Positions 24,797-33,901 of a stretch of 64,000 nucleotides of DNA are shown here, piece after piece; position 1 is the first letter of the stretch; each line of letters opens with the position of its first letter. The translations under genes and the position numbers were made by a program. Source of the DNA: Arcicella rosea (GTDB taxonomy: Bacteria > Bacteroidota > Bacteroidia > Cytophagales > Spirosomataceae); NCBI RefSeq assembly GCF_014204325.1, contig NZ_JACHKT010000002.1, positions 124,001 through 188,000 of the forward strand, in the 5' to 3' direction. The notes beneath the pieces are model-generated. The model did not search any database. It was given only the letters and a program-made list of their open reading frames with translations, and was not told where the DNA came from.

Positions 24797-26560
24797 ATGA
24801 CTAAGCGGAAAATACAATATATAATTGCTTTGATGGCTTTTGCTTTATTAGGTTTAATTGCCTTCCAAATGTATTGGCTAGGTTTTACGGTTCGCTCTAA
24901 AAATGACCAATTTGGAAGTGATGTTCGAGATGCTATGCAGCAAGTTGTTCGTAAGCTTGGAAAACAAGAATTCTACTATTTTGTACAACGAAAAGTAGAA
25001 GCTGAAGAGAAGCAAAAGCAGCTTATGGCAATTGCTAAACCAATTCAAGAGAAGTCTATAGAGACACCAAAACAGAAAGTACCAAGTAATATTGCTTCAA
25101 ATCAAGCGGGAATTGGTTTAGATAAAGTAGGAGGAACACCATTCCCTTCAGATATTTTGGTATCTAAAGGAACAGAAATTTTGCCTAATGGAGATATTCG
25201 AGAATATCAGGAATTTTCGATGAATATTGATATTCAAGATTTCCAAAATCGTTTGAATGAACATAAACAATTAGACGAAATTTTTTCTGAAGCACTGCAA
25301 CAACATCAAAATACACTTCAGAAGCAGGATTCTATGCGAAAAGCAGAATTATCAGCAGCAAGAAAAAAGCAAGTAAGCAAAAAACATGTTGATAAAATTG
25401 TTGACCCTTTAGAAAACCAAGATAAAGTAATGAACAAAGCCGAAATGGCGAAAGAGGTTTTCAATGATTTTTTGTTCAAAAAGAGAAGTATTTATGACAG
25501 AATCAATTATTTAGTACTAGATTCTTTGTTGAAGTATGAAATCAAAATGAAGGGAATTGAAATTCCTTTTGAGTACGGAATTAGCAGCCAAGAAGAGCCT
25601 AATTATTTACATTATGCGTCTTCGATGAAGTACAAAATGACAGGCTTGAAAAATGATAAAGATACGTATATGGTCAATCTTTTTCCGAACGATTATACCA
25701 ATTCCGAGAATTATCTAAGAGTATATTTCCCGAATCAAGACCGATATATTATCCGAAATATTTGGGTGATGTACGCAACTTCATTATTGTTGATTTTGGT
25801 GGTTTTGAGTTGTTTTTATGTGGCAGTAAGCACGATTGTCAAACAAAAACAATTGGCTGATATTAAAAATGATTTTATCAACAATATGACGCATGAGTTT
25901 AAAACGCCTATTTCTACCATTTCATTGGCGACTCAGATGTTACAAGATGAAGCCGTATCGGCTAGTCCTTCGATGTTTAAGCGTTATTTAGGTATTATTC
26001 GAGATGAAAACAAACGTTTGGGTTCACAAGTGGAGAAAGTGCTTCAAACGGCACAAATGGAAAGAGGCGATGTACAATTGAAGCTTAGAAAAGTTGATGT
26101 TCATGAAATTATTGAGAAAGTATTAGAGAATATTAGTCCCCAAATTGAAATGCGAGAAGGCATCATCGACTTAGATTTGCAAGCCGAAACCACAGAAATT
26201 GAAGCTGATGAAGTACATTTGACCAATATTATCTTTAATCTTTTGGATAATGCCAACAAGTATTCGCCCGAAAAACCTGAAATTACCATTGCTACAAAGA
26301 ATACCGAAAAAGGAATTTCAATTACGATAAAAGATAAAGGTATCGGGATGAGTAAAGAATCTTTGAAGAATATTTTTGAAAAATTCTATCGAGTACCAAC
26401 TGGTAATTTACATGATGTCAAAGGTTTTGGATTAGGTTTGAGTTATGTAAAAAAAATGATTCAAGAACATCACGGCAAAATAAACGTACAAAGTAAAATC
26501 AACGAAGGGAGTGAATTTGAGGTGATTTTACCGATTGATATTACTTTACAACAAAGTTAA
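24797..26560 (+). CDS. Two-component sensor histidine kinase
   Basis: 587 residues. Membrane helix 1 (~8-28), a ~290-residue extracytoplasmic sensor region rich in Gln and Lys with likely coiled coil (EEKQKQLMAIAKPIQEK), membrane helix 2 (~323-345), HisKA domain with phospho-acceptor His366 in NMTHEFKTP, and HATPase with the N box FNLLDNANKY (Asn481/Asn485), DKGIGM (G1) and GFGLGLSYV (G2). All catalytic motifs are intact. The sensor domain has no recognised family. The response regulator gene follows 33 bp later; the pair faces a T9SS-tailed gene. Confidence 0.95.
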   Translation: MTKRKIQYIIALMAFALLGLIAFQMYWLGFTVRSKNDQFGSDVRDAMQQVVRKLGKQEFYYFVQRKVEAEEKQKQLMAIAKPIQEKSIETPKQKVPSNIASNQAGIGLDKVGGTPFPSDILVSKGTEILPNGDIREYQEFSMNIDIQDFQNRLNEHKQLDEIFSEALQQHQNTLQKQDSMRKAELSAARKKQVSKKHVDKIVDPLENQDKVMNKAEMAKEVFNDFLFKKRSIYDRINYLVLDSLLKYEIKMKGIEIPFEYGISSQEEPNYLHYASSMKYKMTGLKNDKDTYMVNLFPNDYTNSENYLRVYFPNQDRYIIRNIWVMYATSLLLILVVLSCFYVAVSTIVKQKQLADIKNDFINNMTHEFKTPISTISLATQMLQDEAVSASPSMFKRYLGIIRDENKRLGSQVEKVLQTAQMERGDVQLKLRKVDVHEIIEKVLENISPQIEMREGIIDLDLQAETTEIEADEVHLTNIIFNLLDNANKYSPEKPEITIATKNTEKGISITIKDKGIGMSKESLKNIFEKFYRVPTGNLHDVKGFGLGLSYVKKMIQEHHGKINVQSKINEGSEFEVILPIDITLQQS

Positions 26561-26593
26561 CATATACATTTAAGCATTATTCCTATTATTAAC

Positions 26594-27277
26594 ATGACAA
26601 AGATTCTCCTTGCCGAAGACGACCCCAATTTAGGTACTTTACTTCAAGAATATTTAACGATAAAAGGCTACGAAACCATTTTGGCAAAAGATGGCGATGA
26701 TGCTCTTACAAAGTTTGTACAACAAGATTATGACCTTTGTATTTTTGATGTGATGATGCCCAAAAAGGACGGTTTTACTTTGGCAAAAGAAGTACGAATG
26801 TCTGACAAAGATACGCCTATCATCTTCTTGACGGCAAAGGCGATGAAAGAAGATACTTTACAAGGTTTTAAATTGGGTGCAGACGATTATATGACCAAAC
26901 CTTTTTCGATGGAAGAATTGTTGGCTCGCCTGCAAGCCGTTTTAAGAAGAAGCCAAAAAGTAGAATTACAGAACGAAAAGATTTCAAATTTCATTATCAG
27001 AGGTTTTGCTTTTGATGCTGAAAAGCAAATATTGGAAAGAAATGGAGAGTCACAGAAATTGACAGCCAAAGAGTCAGCTTTATTGAAATTACTTTGTGAA
27101 AATATGGGTAAACCAGTCAGCCGAAGTTTTGCTTTGAAAATGGTTTGGGGGGATGATACTTATTTCAATGCCAGAAGTATGGATGTGTATATTACCAAAT
27201 TAAGAAAATTCTTAAAAGAAGAACCTGAAATTCAAATTCTGAATCTTCATGGCGAAGGTTTTAAATTGATGGTTTAA
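26594..27277 (+). CDS. OmpR/PhoB-family response regulator
   Basis: 227 residues. The receiver domain has acidic DD at 9-10, phospho-acceptor Asp52 in IFDVMMPKKDG, Thr80 and Lys102 (TKPFS). The C-terminal winged helix (~130-225) has GESQKLTAKESALLKLL and ARSMDVYITKLRKFL. It should be phosphorylated by the kinase encoded immediately upstream and act as a transcription factor. Targets are unknown; the divergent T9SS-tailed gene is an obvious candidate by position only. Confidence 0.96.
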   Translation: MTKILLAEDDPNLGTLLQEYLTIKGYETILAKDGDDALTKFVQQDYDLCIFDVMMPKKDGFTLAKEVRMSDKDTPIIFLTAKAMKEDTLQGFKLGADDYMTKPFSMEELLARLQAVLRRSQKVELQNEKISNFIIRGFAFDAEKQILERNGESQKLTAKESALLKLLCENMGKPVSRSFALKMVWGDDTYFNARSMDVYITKLRKFLKEEPEIQILNLHGEGFKLMV

Positions 27278-27290
27278 ATAAAAAAATATA

Positions 27291-27785
27291 ATGGACATAT
27301 TACTATTAATTGGTTCAATAATATGCCTTTTGGTGGGTTTGGCTGGTGCAGTATTGCCATTGCCAGGTCCACCTCTTAGTTTGATAGGCTTGTTTATGTT
27401 GCATTATTCCAAGTATGCTGATTTTGATAGAAAGACTTTAATTTTCTTTACTTTAGTTACTATCGGAATTAGTATTTTTGATTATTACGCACCCATTTGG
27501 GGAACAAAAAAGTTTGGTGGAACGAAGTATGGCACTTGGGGTTCAACGATTGGTTTGCTCGTAGGCTTATTTATTATCCCAGGTTTTGGAATGTTTCTTG
27601 GAGCCTTTTTGGGAGCATTTTTAGGTGAAATTCTTGGAAAAGCGGAGCCTAAAAAAGCCCTAAAAGCGGCGATTGGCTCATTTTTAGGGCTGATTGCTGG
27701 AATATTTGGTAAAGTATTACTTTGTTTGGCGATGCTGATTTTAGCTTGTATCGCTATCGGAGAGTATTTTATGATTATGCTGTAA
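27291..27785 (+). CDS. DUF456-family membrane protein
   Basis: 164 residues with three or four hydrophobic segments and Gly-rich helices: LVGLAGAVLPLPGPPLSL near the N-terminus and the glycine-zipper FGMFLGAFLGAFLGEILG near 105-120, followed by KAEPKKALKAAIGSFLGL. This matches DUF456, whose function is unknown. It starts 13 bp after the response regulator and may be its co-transcribed partner. Its 3' end overlaps that of the convergent rlmN gene by 11 bp. Confidence 0.85.
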   Translation: MDILLLIGSIICLLVGLAGAVLPLPGPPLSLIGLFMLHYSKYADFDRKTLIFFTLVTIGISIFDYYAPIWGTKKFGGTKYGTWGSTIGLLVGLFIIPGFGMFLGAFLGAFLGEILGKAEPKKALKAAIGSFLGLIAGIFGKVLLCLAMLILACIAIGEYFMIML

Positions 27786-28869
27786 CTTCTTCTTTCACGA
27801 CTGGCGGTTTTTTGCCAGCTAATTGTCCACAAGCGGCATCAATATCTTTTCCTCTTGAACGACGGACATTAATTACCATATTTTTGCCTTCAAAAAACTG
27901 AGCAAATTTTGCTAAAGTTTGTGGGTCTGTATTGGTATAATTGGCTTCTGCAATTGGGTTGTACTCGATGATATTGATTTTACAAGGAAACTGTCTGGCA
28001 AATTCCCAAAGCTCTTTTGCATCTTGCAAAGTATCGTTAAAACGATAGAAAAGAATATATTCCAACGTAATTCTACTGCCTGTTTTCTTGTAAAAATGCA
28101 ATAAAGCATCTTTCAAAGCTTCTAAAGTATTCGATTCGTTGATTGGCATAATCTGATTACGCTTTTCGTCATTGGCGGCGTGAAGCGAAAGTGCCAAATT
28201 GAATTTTACTTCATCATCGCCCAATTTTGTAATCATTTTTGCAATACCAGCCGTAGAAACCGTAATACGTTTTGGCGACATTCCTAAGCCTTCGGGCGAA
28301 GTAATATAATTGATAGACGACAACACGTTGGCATAATTCAACAAAGGTTCGCCCATACCCATATACACGATGTTGGTAAGCGGAGTTTGGTAATGCGATT
28401 CTGCTTGGTCACGAATTAAAACTACTTGGTCGTAAATTTCGGCTGGGTCGAGGTTTCTTTTTCTCTCCATATAACCCGTAGCACAGAATTTACAAGTAAG
28501 CGAGCAACCCACTTGCGAAGAAACACAAGCCGTCATTCTATCGTCGGCAGGAATCAATACGCCTTCTACTAAATTATGGTCGAATAATTCAAAGGATGAT
28601 TTGATAGTTCTATCTGAACTGATTTGTTTTTCAGATACTTTTACGGCTCTGATGTCGAAGTTATTTTCTAACAACTCACGAGTTTTCTTAGAAAGATTAG
28701 TCATTTCCTCGAAAGTCTGAGCCGATTTTTTCCAAAGCCATTCATAAATTTGTTTAGCTCTGAAACCCTGTTCGCCATGCTCTGTCAAGAAATCTTTGAT
28801 TTGAGCCAACGATAATTTACGTATATCTTTTTTGGTGATTGTTGCTGTTTCCATGAATTTGGCAATCAT
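27775..28869 (-). CDS. rlmN: Dual-specificity rRNA/tRNA adenine-C2 methyltransferase RlmN
   Basis: Radical-SAM enzyme methylating C2 of A2503 in 23S rRNA and A37 in some tRNAs. The 364 residues have the N-terminal helical domain (AKQIYEWLWKKSAQTFEEM), the CxxxCxxC cluster motif CKFCATGYM preceded by SQVGCSLTC, GMGEPLLNYANV, and the C-terminal catalytic Cys in RRSRGKDIDAACGQL. An in-frame ATG at 28854 (METATITKK) is a likely alternative start. A hairpin with T-run lies in its putative leader. Confidence 0.96.
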   Translation of the reverse strand: MIAKFMETATITKKDIRKLSLAQIKDFLTEHGEQGFRAKQIYEWLWKKSAQTFEEMTNLSKKTRELLENNFDIRAVKVSEKQISSDRTIKSSFELFDHNLVEGVLIPADDRMTACVSSQVGCSLTCKFCATGYMERKRNLDPAEIYDQVVLIRDQAESHYQTPLTNIVYMGMGEPLLNYANVLSSINYITSPEGLGMSPKRITVSTAGIAKMITKLGDDEVKFNLALSLHAANDEKRNQIMPINESNTLEALKDALLHFYKKTGSRITLEYILFYRFNDTLQDAKELWEFARQFPCKINIIEYNPIAEANYTNTDPQTLAKFAQFFEGKNMVINVRRSRGKDIDAACGQLAGKKPPVVKEEVTA

Positions 28870-28910
28870 TACTCTGGCGTTTTACCGAAAGTAAGATTAT
28901 TTTTATCGAC

Positions 28911-28944
28911 AAAAAAAGAGCAAAGATTGTCGTCTTTACTCTTT
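28911..28944 (-). terminator. Intrinsic terminator upstream of rlmN
   Basis: On the minus strand AAAGAGTAAAGA pairs with TCTTTGCTCTTT over a 6-nt loop and is followed by T7. It may end transcripts from the four-gene operon at 29606-33767 or act as a leader attenuator for rlmN, because a promoter-like sequence lies just upstream of it. Confidence 0.7.
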
Positions 28945-28958
28945 AGGTTAATTTCCCA

Positions 28959-28989
28959 CAAAGTTAAGGATAAAAACAAACCAAACCAA
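28959..28989 (-). promoter_or_regulatory. Possible rlmN promoter
   Basis: On the minus strand TTG (28989-28987), a 20-bp spacer, TAACTTTG (28966-28959). If used, transcription would start near 28952, immediately before the hairpin at 28911-28944. Confidence 0.45.
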
Positions 28990-29087
28990 GATGTTGGTAT
29001 GGGATTGATAATCAAATGTTTATAAATGTTAATATTGTAGCTTTAAAACCATTGATGACATGACTTCGAGGCATGACTTCAATAAAC

Positions 29088-29580
29088 TGCAAGCTTACAA
29101 AACTATTTTGTTGATTTACAACACTTCTCTGAAAGCTTACAAAACTGTTTTGTTGCCTTAAAATACTTCTCTGCAAGTTTACAATGCTATTTTGTTGACT
29201 TACAATATTTCTCTGCAAGCTTAAAATACTATTTTGTTGATTTACATTACTTCTCTGCAAGCTTACAATGCTATTTTGTTGACTTACAATAGTTCTCTGC
29301 AAGCTTGCAAAGCTATTTTGTTGACTTCAAAAACGCTATGTAAGCTTACAAAACTATTTTGTTGAGTTACAATACTTCTCTGTAAGCTTACAATGCTATT
29401 TTGTTGACTTAAAAAACTCTGTGTAAGCTTACAAAACTTCTCTGCAAGGCTGCAAAACTATTTTGTAAAGAAACAAAACTCCTATGTAAGCTTACAAAAC
29501 AGCATTGTTGACCAAGAAAAGTTCTTTGTAAGCTTGCAAAGCTATTTTGTTAACTTCAAAGACTCTTTGTAAGTCTGGGA
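29088..29580. repeat. Degenerate 42-bp (2 x 21 bp) tandem repeat array
   Basis: About eleven to twelve degenerate copies of a ~42-bp unit. Each unit is two related 21-bp halves: one typified by CTGCAAGCTTACAAAACTATT, split here as CTGCAAGCTT then ACAAAACTATT, the other by TTGTTGACTT then ACAATACTTCT. On the minus strand the best-conserved part (29012-29302) is open for 96 codons and reads as heptads such as QRNIVSQ-QNSIVSL, a coiled-coil-like pattern. The upstream half of the array has lost this frame. No start signals are evident; treated as a repeat rather than a confirmed gene. Confidence 0.75.
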
Positions 29581-29605
29581 AACTTATTTAGGATGTGACA
29601 ATTAC

Positions 29606-30400
29606 CTATTTCATCCCCTCCAACAGCAATTCTGCCAAGTCATATACTTTTACAGAATCTTCTTTTTCTTTGTTTTTCACACCGTCCGACATCATTACCA
29701 TACAAAATGGACAAGCTACGGCAATGGTGCTTGCTCCTGTGGCTAAAGCGTCTTCAATGCGTTCAATGTTGATGTCTTTATTACCTTTTTCGGGTTCTTT
29801 AAACATTTGTCCACCACCAGCACCGCAGCATAAACCTTTGGTTTTGCAGCGTTTCATTTCAACTAAATCAGCATCTAAGGCTTCCAAAACCGACCGTGGA
29901 GCTTCATAAATATCATTGGCACGTCCTAAATAACAAGAATCGTGATAAGTGATTTTTTTGCCCTTAAATTCGCCACCACCTTGTAATTTTATTTTTCCTG
30001 CATCAATTAATTGTTGCAAAAAAGTAGAGTGATGAATTACTTCATAATTTCCGCCCAAAGCTGGGTATTCATTTTTTAAAGTATTAAAACAATGCGGACA
30101 AGCCGTCACGATTTTTTTTACGCCATAGCCATCCAATACTTGAATATTCATAGTGGCCTGCATTTGAAATAGAAATTCATTACCAGCTCTGCGTGCGGGG
30201 TCGCCTGTACAAGATTCTTCTGTGCCAAGTACAGCGAATTTTATCCCAACTTGATTCAGAATTTTTGTAAAAGCAATCGTTACTTTTTTGTATCGGTCAT
30301 CAAACGAACCAGCACAACCCACCCAAAACAAAATTTCAGGGCTTTCGCCTGTACTCATCATTTCTGCCATTGTTGGCACTTTATATTCTATTTCTTGCAT
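29606..30400 (-). CDS. CCG-domain Fe-S oxidoreductase subunit (HdrB/LutA-like)
   Basis: 264 residues with two cysteine-rich CCG domains: FWVGCAGSFDDR and TACPHCFNTLKNEYP in the first, YHDSCYLGRANDIYEAPR, GLCCGAGGG and ACPFCMVMM in the second. Such subunits bind noncanonical [4Fe-4S] clusters or heme and accept electrons from a partner ferredoxin-like subunit. The likely partner is the HdrC-like membrane protein encoded at the head of this four-gene operon (32439-33767). In vivo substrate unknown. It starts 12 bp after the fatty-acid-hydroxylase-family gene. Confidence 0.9.
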   Translation of the reverse strand: MQEIEYKVPTMAEMMSTGESPEILFWVGCAGSFDDRYKKVTIAFTKILNQVGIKFAVLGTEESCTGDPARRAGNEFLFQMQATMNIQVLDGYGVKKIVTACPHCFNTLKNEYPALGGNYEVIHHSTFLQQLIDAGKIKLQGGGEFKGKKITYHDSCYLGRANDIYEAPRSVLEALDADLVEMKRCKTKGLCCGAGGGQMFKEPEKGNKDINIERIEDALATGASTIAVACPFCMVMMSDGVKNKEKEDSVKVYDLAELLLEGMK

Positions 30401-30412
30401 ATTGTTATATGA

Positions 30413-31294
30413 TTAAAGTCTGTTGTTTTGTATTCCCTCCTGCATCTGTTTAGCCGTTTTTCTCGAACCATCGTGACTCCAACCCGGAGGAGCAAAAATA
30501 TAGTTGAAAGCGTTTTTCAGAGAACCAGCCTTCCAAACATCTTTGGCAATATCAATCCATTCGCTGAAAGCAATTTTTACAGGATTATAAGTCTTTAAAT
30601 TGTTGGTCAAACCATACGTTGGTCGCTCTTCTTCTTCAATAAAAGTACCGAACATTCTATCCCAAATAATCAAAATACCTGCGTAGTTTTTATCCAAATA
30701 CTTCACGTCAGAACCATGATGAACTCTGTGATGCGAAGGCGTATTAAAGATAAATTCAAAAGGTTTCCACATTTTGCCAATGGTTTCTGTATGAATCCAA
30801 TACTGATAAAGCAAGCTAATTTGTTGCATAATCACCACGACGATGGGGTGAAAACCAACAATCGGCATCCACAGATAAAAAATAAATGAACCCGTAATAT
30901 TGCCCGTCCAAGTTTGTCGAAGTGCCGTTGCCAAATTATATTTTTCAGAAGAATGATGCACTTTGTGCGAAGCCCAAAAGTATCGAATCAAATGTGCTTC
31001 TCTGTGAAACCAATAATAGCTAAAGTCATCGGCAAAAAATGCTAAAACCCACATCCACCAAGCCGAACCGTCTAAAGTAAAAACATGAAAATTTTCGTAC
31101 AAGTACAAAAAGATAAAAGCGATAAGCGTTTTTGAAATTAGGCCTGTGAATAAATTTCCCAAACCCAAAGCGATAGAAGTAAAAGAGTCTTTTACTTCCA
31201 AATAATCTTTTTGTTCACGAGTAATAAAAATTGCCTCAAGAATAACCGTCAGCACAAAAAACGGAACAGCGTATAAAATTAGATTAGGAGCCAT
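30413..31294 (-). CDS. Sterol desaturase / fatty acid hydroxylase family membrane protein
   Basis: 293 residues with four to five membrane segments and the histidine boxes of the non-heme di-iron family: HREAHLIRYFWASHKVHHSS (~residues 98-117, giving HxxxH and HxxHH) and HRVHHGSD (~191-198), with HTETIGKMW between. It would hydroxylate or desaturate a lipid in the inner membrane using electrons from a donor. The Fe-S proteins encoded in the same operon are candidate donors, by context only. Confidence 0.9.
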   Translation of the reverse strand: MAPNLILYAVPFFVLTVILEAIFITREQKDYLEVKDSFTSIALGLGNLFTGLISKTLIAFIFLYLYENFHVFTLDGSAWWMWVLAFFADDFSYYWFHREAHLIRYFWASHKVHHSSEKYNLATALRQTWTGNITGSFIFYLWMPIVGFHPIVVVIMQQISLLYQYWIHTETIGKMWKPFEFIFNTPSHHRVHHGSDVKYLDKNYAGILIIWDRMFGTFIEEEERPTYGLTNNLKTYNPVKIAFSEWIDIAKDVWKAGSLKNAFNYIFAPPGWSHDGSRKTAKQMQEGIQNNRL

Positions 31295-31370
31295 TGAGCG
31301 TAATTTGAAAATTTGAAAATGAGCTAAATTTGAAAATAACCGACGACTGAAATCTGATTTCCGAATACTT

Positions 31371-32363
31371 TTATTTCAAAACCTTATCTAAAAACTGCTC
31401 AGTTTTTCTTTGAACGTGTTGGTAATCTTTTGATAAAACATAAGAGCCAATCACATGATTTCCTGCATTGGGGAAAACAACTTTTTGTTTTTGATTGGTA
31501 GCAACGCCCAATTCATCGTACATTTTTAGCATCGCTGGCACAGAAACTACTTTATCTTGTTCTTCTTCATTTTTGTAGTAATATCCCATAAAAGTTGGAC
31601 ATTTTACTTTTGCAAAGGTTTCTGGAGTCATTACGTTTGTCAAGAAATTTTGCAAAGCAATTACGCCGTTGATATGATAATGCGTACTCCAATATTTGGC
31701 ATGAATTGGATTTTGTGGAGGAAAATCTCGTATTTCAGAACCTGTAACCAATTTCGCCATAGCCAAACCCCAGTGATTATCCAACAACTTAGCATTTTTA
31801 TCAAAAATCTCAATACAAGGCGAGTAGAGTACGATAGCTTTAATTTCTGGATGTTGCGAAGCCAAATACAAAGTCAACGCTCCGCCGAATGATGTTCCAA
31901 CCACGATTACTTCATCGCCCAGTTTTTTGCCAATTGCCAAAGCCTCTTCGGCAGAATTGATAAAATCATTGGCTTTTACGTTTTTCATGGTAGAATCGCC
32001 CAAATCAATGCCATGACCAGCCAAACGAGCCAAGTACAAATTTGCTCCGTACTTTTTTGCCAAATTGCTATGAATAGGGTCGCCTTCTTCCTGACTTGCC
32101 GAAAAACCGTGGACATACACAATGGCTAATTTGGTTTTTACTTTTTTGACGGTATCAGCCCAAATAATTCTGGCTTCACAGTCTGGACGAATACCTACTA
32201 CGGCTTTTTCAGCGGTATTGATTTTTGTTTCTAAGTCCACCAATGAATCTGGCAATTCAAAAACGGGTACTTTTATCGAAGGAGCATCAGGCTTTGGCCC
32301 CATTAAATAGCCAAAAATGCCAACGACAAACAGTATGATTAATACTCTCAATAATGGTTTCAT
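31371..32363 (-). CDS. Alpha/beta hydrolase (monoacylglycerol lipase-like)
   Basis: 330 residues. An N-terminal hydrophobic segment (~5-22, LLRVLIILFVVGIFGYLM) anchors or exports it. The core has the HGFSASQEEGD oxyanion region (~86-96), the nucleophile elbow GTSFGG (~159-164), an Asp region near DKVVSVPAM and the catalytic His in NAGNHVIGSY (~306). It acts on an ester or lipid substrate that cannot be named. It lies in the same minus-strand operon as a fatty-acid-hydroxylase-family gene, suggesting a lipid role. Confidence 0.88.
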   Translation of the reverse strand: MKPLLRVLIILFVVGIFGYLMGPKPDAPSIKVPVFELPDSLVDLETKINTAEKAVVGIRPDCEARIIWADTVKKVKTKLAIVYVHGFSASQEEGDPIHSNLAKKYGANLYLARLAGHGIDLGDSTMKNVKANDFINSAEEALAIGKKLGDEVIVVGTSFGGALTLYLASQHPEIKAIVLYSPCIEIFDKNAKLLDNHWGLAMAKLVTGSEIRDFPPQNPIHAKYWSTHYHINGVIALQNFLTNVMTPETFAKVKCPTFMGYYYKNEEEQDKVVSVPAMLKMYDELGVATNQKQKVVFPNAGNHVIGSYVLSKDYQHVQRKTEQFLDKVLK

Positions 32364-32438
32364 TATTCAAAAATTGTTAATGTTTCTTGTTAAAATTATT
32401 TCTGAAATCTCAAATCTCACAGTTTAAAACGCATAGCT

Positions 32439-33767
32439 TTACTTCACTTCATTCGCCCAATTAAATCTATCAGAGGTTGCAAATTTCCATGGAGCTTGAT
32501 TGGTTTCTAAATTTGAAAACATCGCATTCCAAGAAGCAGGAGCGTCGGATTCTTCCATGATTTGATAGCGACGCAATTGCAGAATAATGTCTAAAGGCGA
32601 AATATTTATCGGACATTCCTGCACACAAGCATTACAAGTAGTACAAGCACGCAACTCTTCAGAAGTAATATAGCTTCCGTACAAAGCTTTGCCGTCTTCT
32701 ACAAAAATGCCACCGTTTACAGCAAGATTTCTGCCTACTTCTTCGAGTCGGTCACGAGTATCCATCATAATTTTTCGTGGCGACAAAGCTTTGCCTGTTA
32801 AATTGGCAGGACAAGACGAAGTACAGCGACCACATTCTGTACAAGAATAGGCATCCATCAAGTTTTTCCAAGATAAATCTTTGATGTCTTTCGCTCCGAA
32901 GCGAGCAATTTCGGTACTTGCCTCAGCATCAGGCTGTGCCAAACCCAACATAATTTGTACCTCTTTCGTCACTTCTGGCATATTTGGCATTTCTCCTTTT
33001 GCTTTCAGATTCGAGAAGTAAGTATTCGGGAACGCCAAGAAAATATGTAAATGTTTGGAATAAGTAACGTACAAGGCAAAACCTAAAATGCCCAAAATGT
33101 GTAGCCACCAAGCCGTGCGTTCATAAATAATTAAAGCAGTTTCGTTCCAATTACTGAAAATAGGTTTCAAAAAAGAACTAATCACAAAAGAACCAACTGG
33201 ATGATAATGTTCGTTGCCACGTTCTTGTAAAATGCTATCAACAGCATTCATACTGAGGAGTGCTGTCATTAAAATAATCTCAGCAAAAAGAATCGTATTG
33301 GCATCAATAACCGGAAAACCATTTAATTCTCGGTGGCGAGTTGCTTGAAGGCGTTCTACTTTGGTAATATTTCTACGAATCAAAAACACAATACAAACCA
33401 AGAGTACGCCTGCGGCTAATATTTCAAAGAAATTAATCAAGAAAGCATAAAAACTACCCAAAACAGGAGCAAAAAGCCGATGAGTACCCAAAATGCCATC
33501 CAATACAATTTCCAATACTTCAACATTAATCAACAAAAAACCTGCATAAATGACAAAGTGTAAAATACCTACGATTGGGCGGTCGAACATCTTTTTTTGT
33601 CCGAACGCAATGCGTAGCATCGTCTTCAATCGTTCAGAAGGATTATCCGAACGGTCTTCGGCTCTACCCAATTGAATGGTCTTTTTAATGATTTGTATGC
33701 GTTTTGAAATAAAATAAGCCGCCAAACCGAAAGCTGCTACGAAGAGAATTTGTTGGATGATTTGCAT
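32439..33767 (-). CDS. Membrane-bound 4Fe-4S protein (HdrC/NarI-like fusion)
   Basis: 442 residues, first gene of the operon. An N-terminal membrane domain (~1-250, five or six helices, with His pairs typical of quinone/heme-binding subunits) is followed by a dicluster ferredoxin domain: CTECGRCTSSCP (~310-321) and CTTCNACVQECP (~379-390), each ending in the Cys-Pro of [4Fe-4S] ligands. It should shuttle electrons between the quinone pool and a soluble CCG subunit, here the product of 29606-30400. The two Fe-S genes are usually adjacent; here two lipid-type genes lie between them. Confidence 0.88.
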   Translation of the reverse strand: MQIIQQILFVAAFGLAAYFISKRIQIIKKTIQLGRAEDRSDNPSERLKTMLRIAFGQKKMFDRPIVGILHFVIYAGFLLINVEVLEIVLDGILGTHRLFAPVLGSFYAFLINFFEILAAGVLLVCIVFLIRRNITKVERLQATRHRELNGFPVIDANTILFAEIILMTALLSMNAVDSILQERGNEHYHPVGSFVISSFLKPIFSNWNETALIIYERTAWWLHILGILGFALYVTYSKHLHIFLAFPNTYFSNLKAKGEMPNMPEVTKEVQIMLGLAQPDAEASTEIARFGAKDIKDLSWKNLMDAYSCTECGRCTSSCPANLTGKALSPRKIMMDTRDRLEEVGRNLAVNGGIFVEDGKALYGSYITSEELRACTTCNACVQECPINISPLDIILQLRRYQIMEESDAPASWNAMFSNLETNQAPWKFATSDRFNWANEVK

Positions 33768-33901
33768 AGTTCAGAAAAAATAAGTTTTGGTACTTATTTA
33801 TTTTTAAATTGAATCAGAACCCTTTTTTGATGAATTTAAGGTAAATCTTGTACTTTATTTAACAATTTACTGATTTTATTGTGTGATACAAAGATGTTGA
33901 T

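Noticed and set aside
29088-29580. CRISPR array
   Set aside because: Units are contiguous and degenerate, without unique spacers, and no cas genes are nearby. The same holds for 37134-37362 and 46909-47093.
29595-29909. 104-codon plus-strand frame inside the CCG protein gene
   Set aside because: Antisense to a well-supported Fe-S protein gene with all its Cys motifs.
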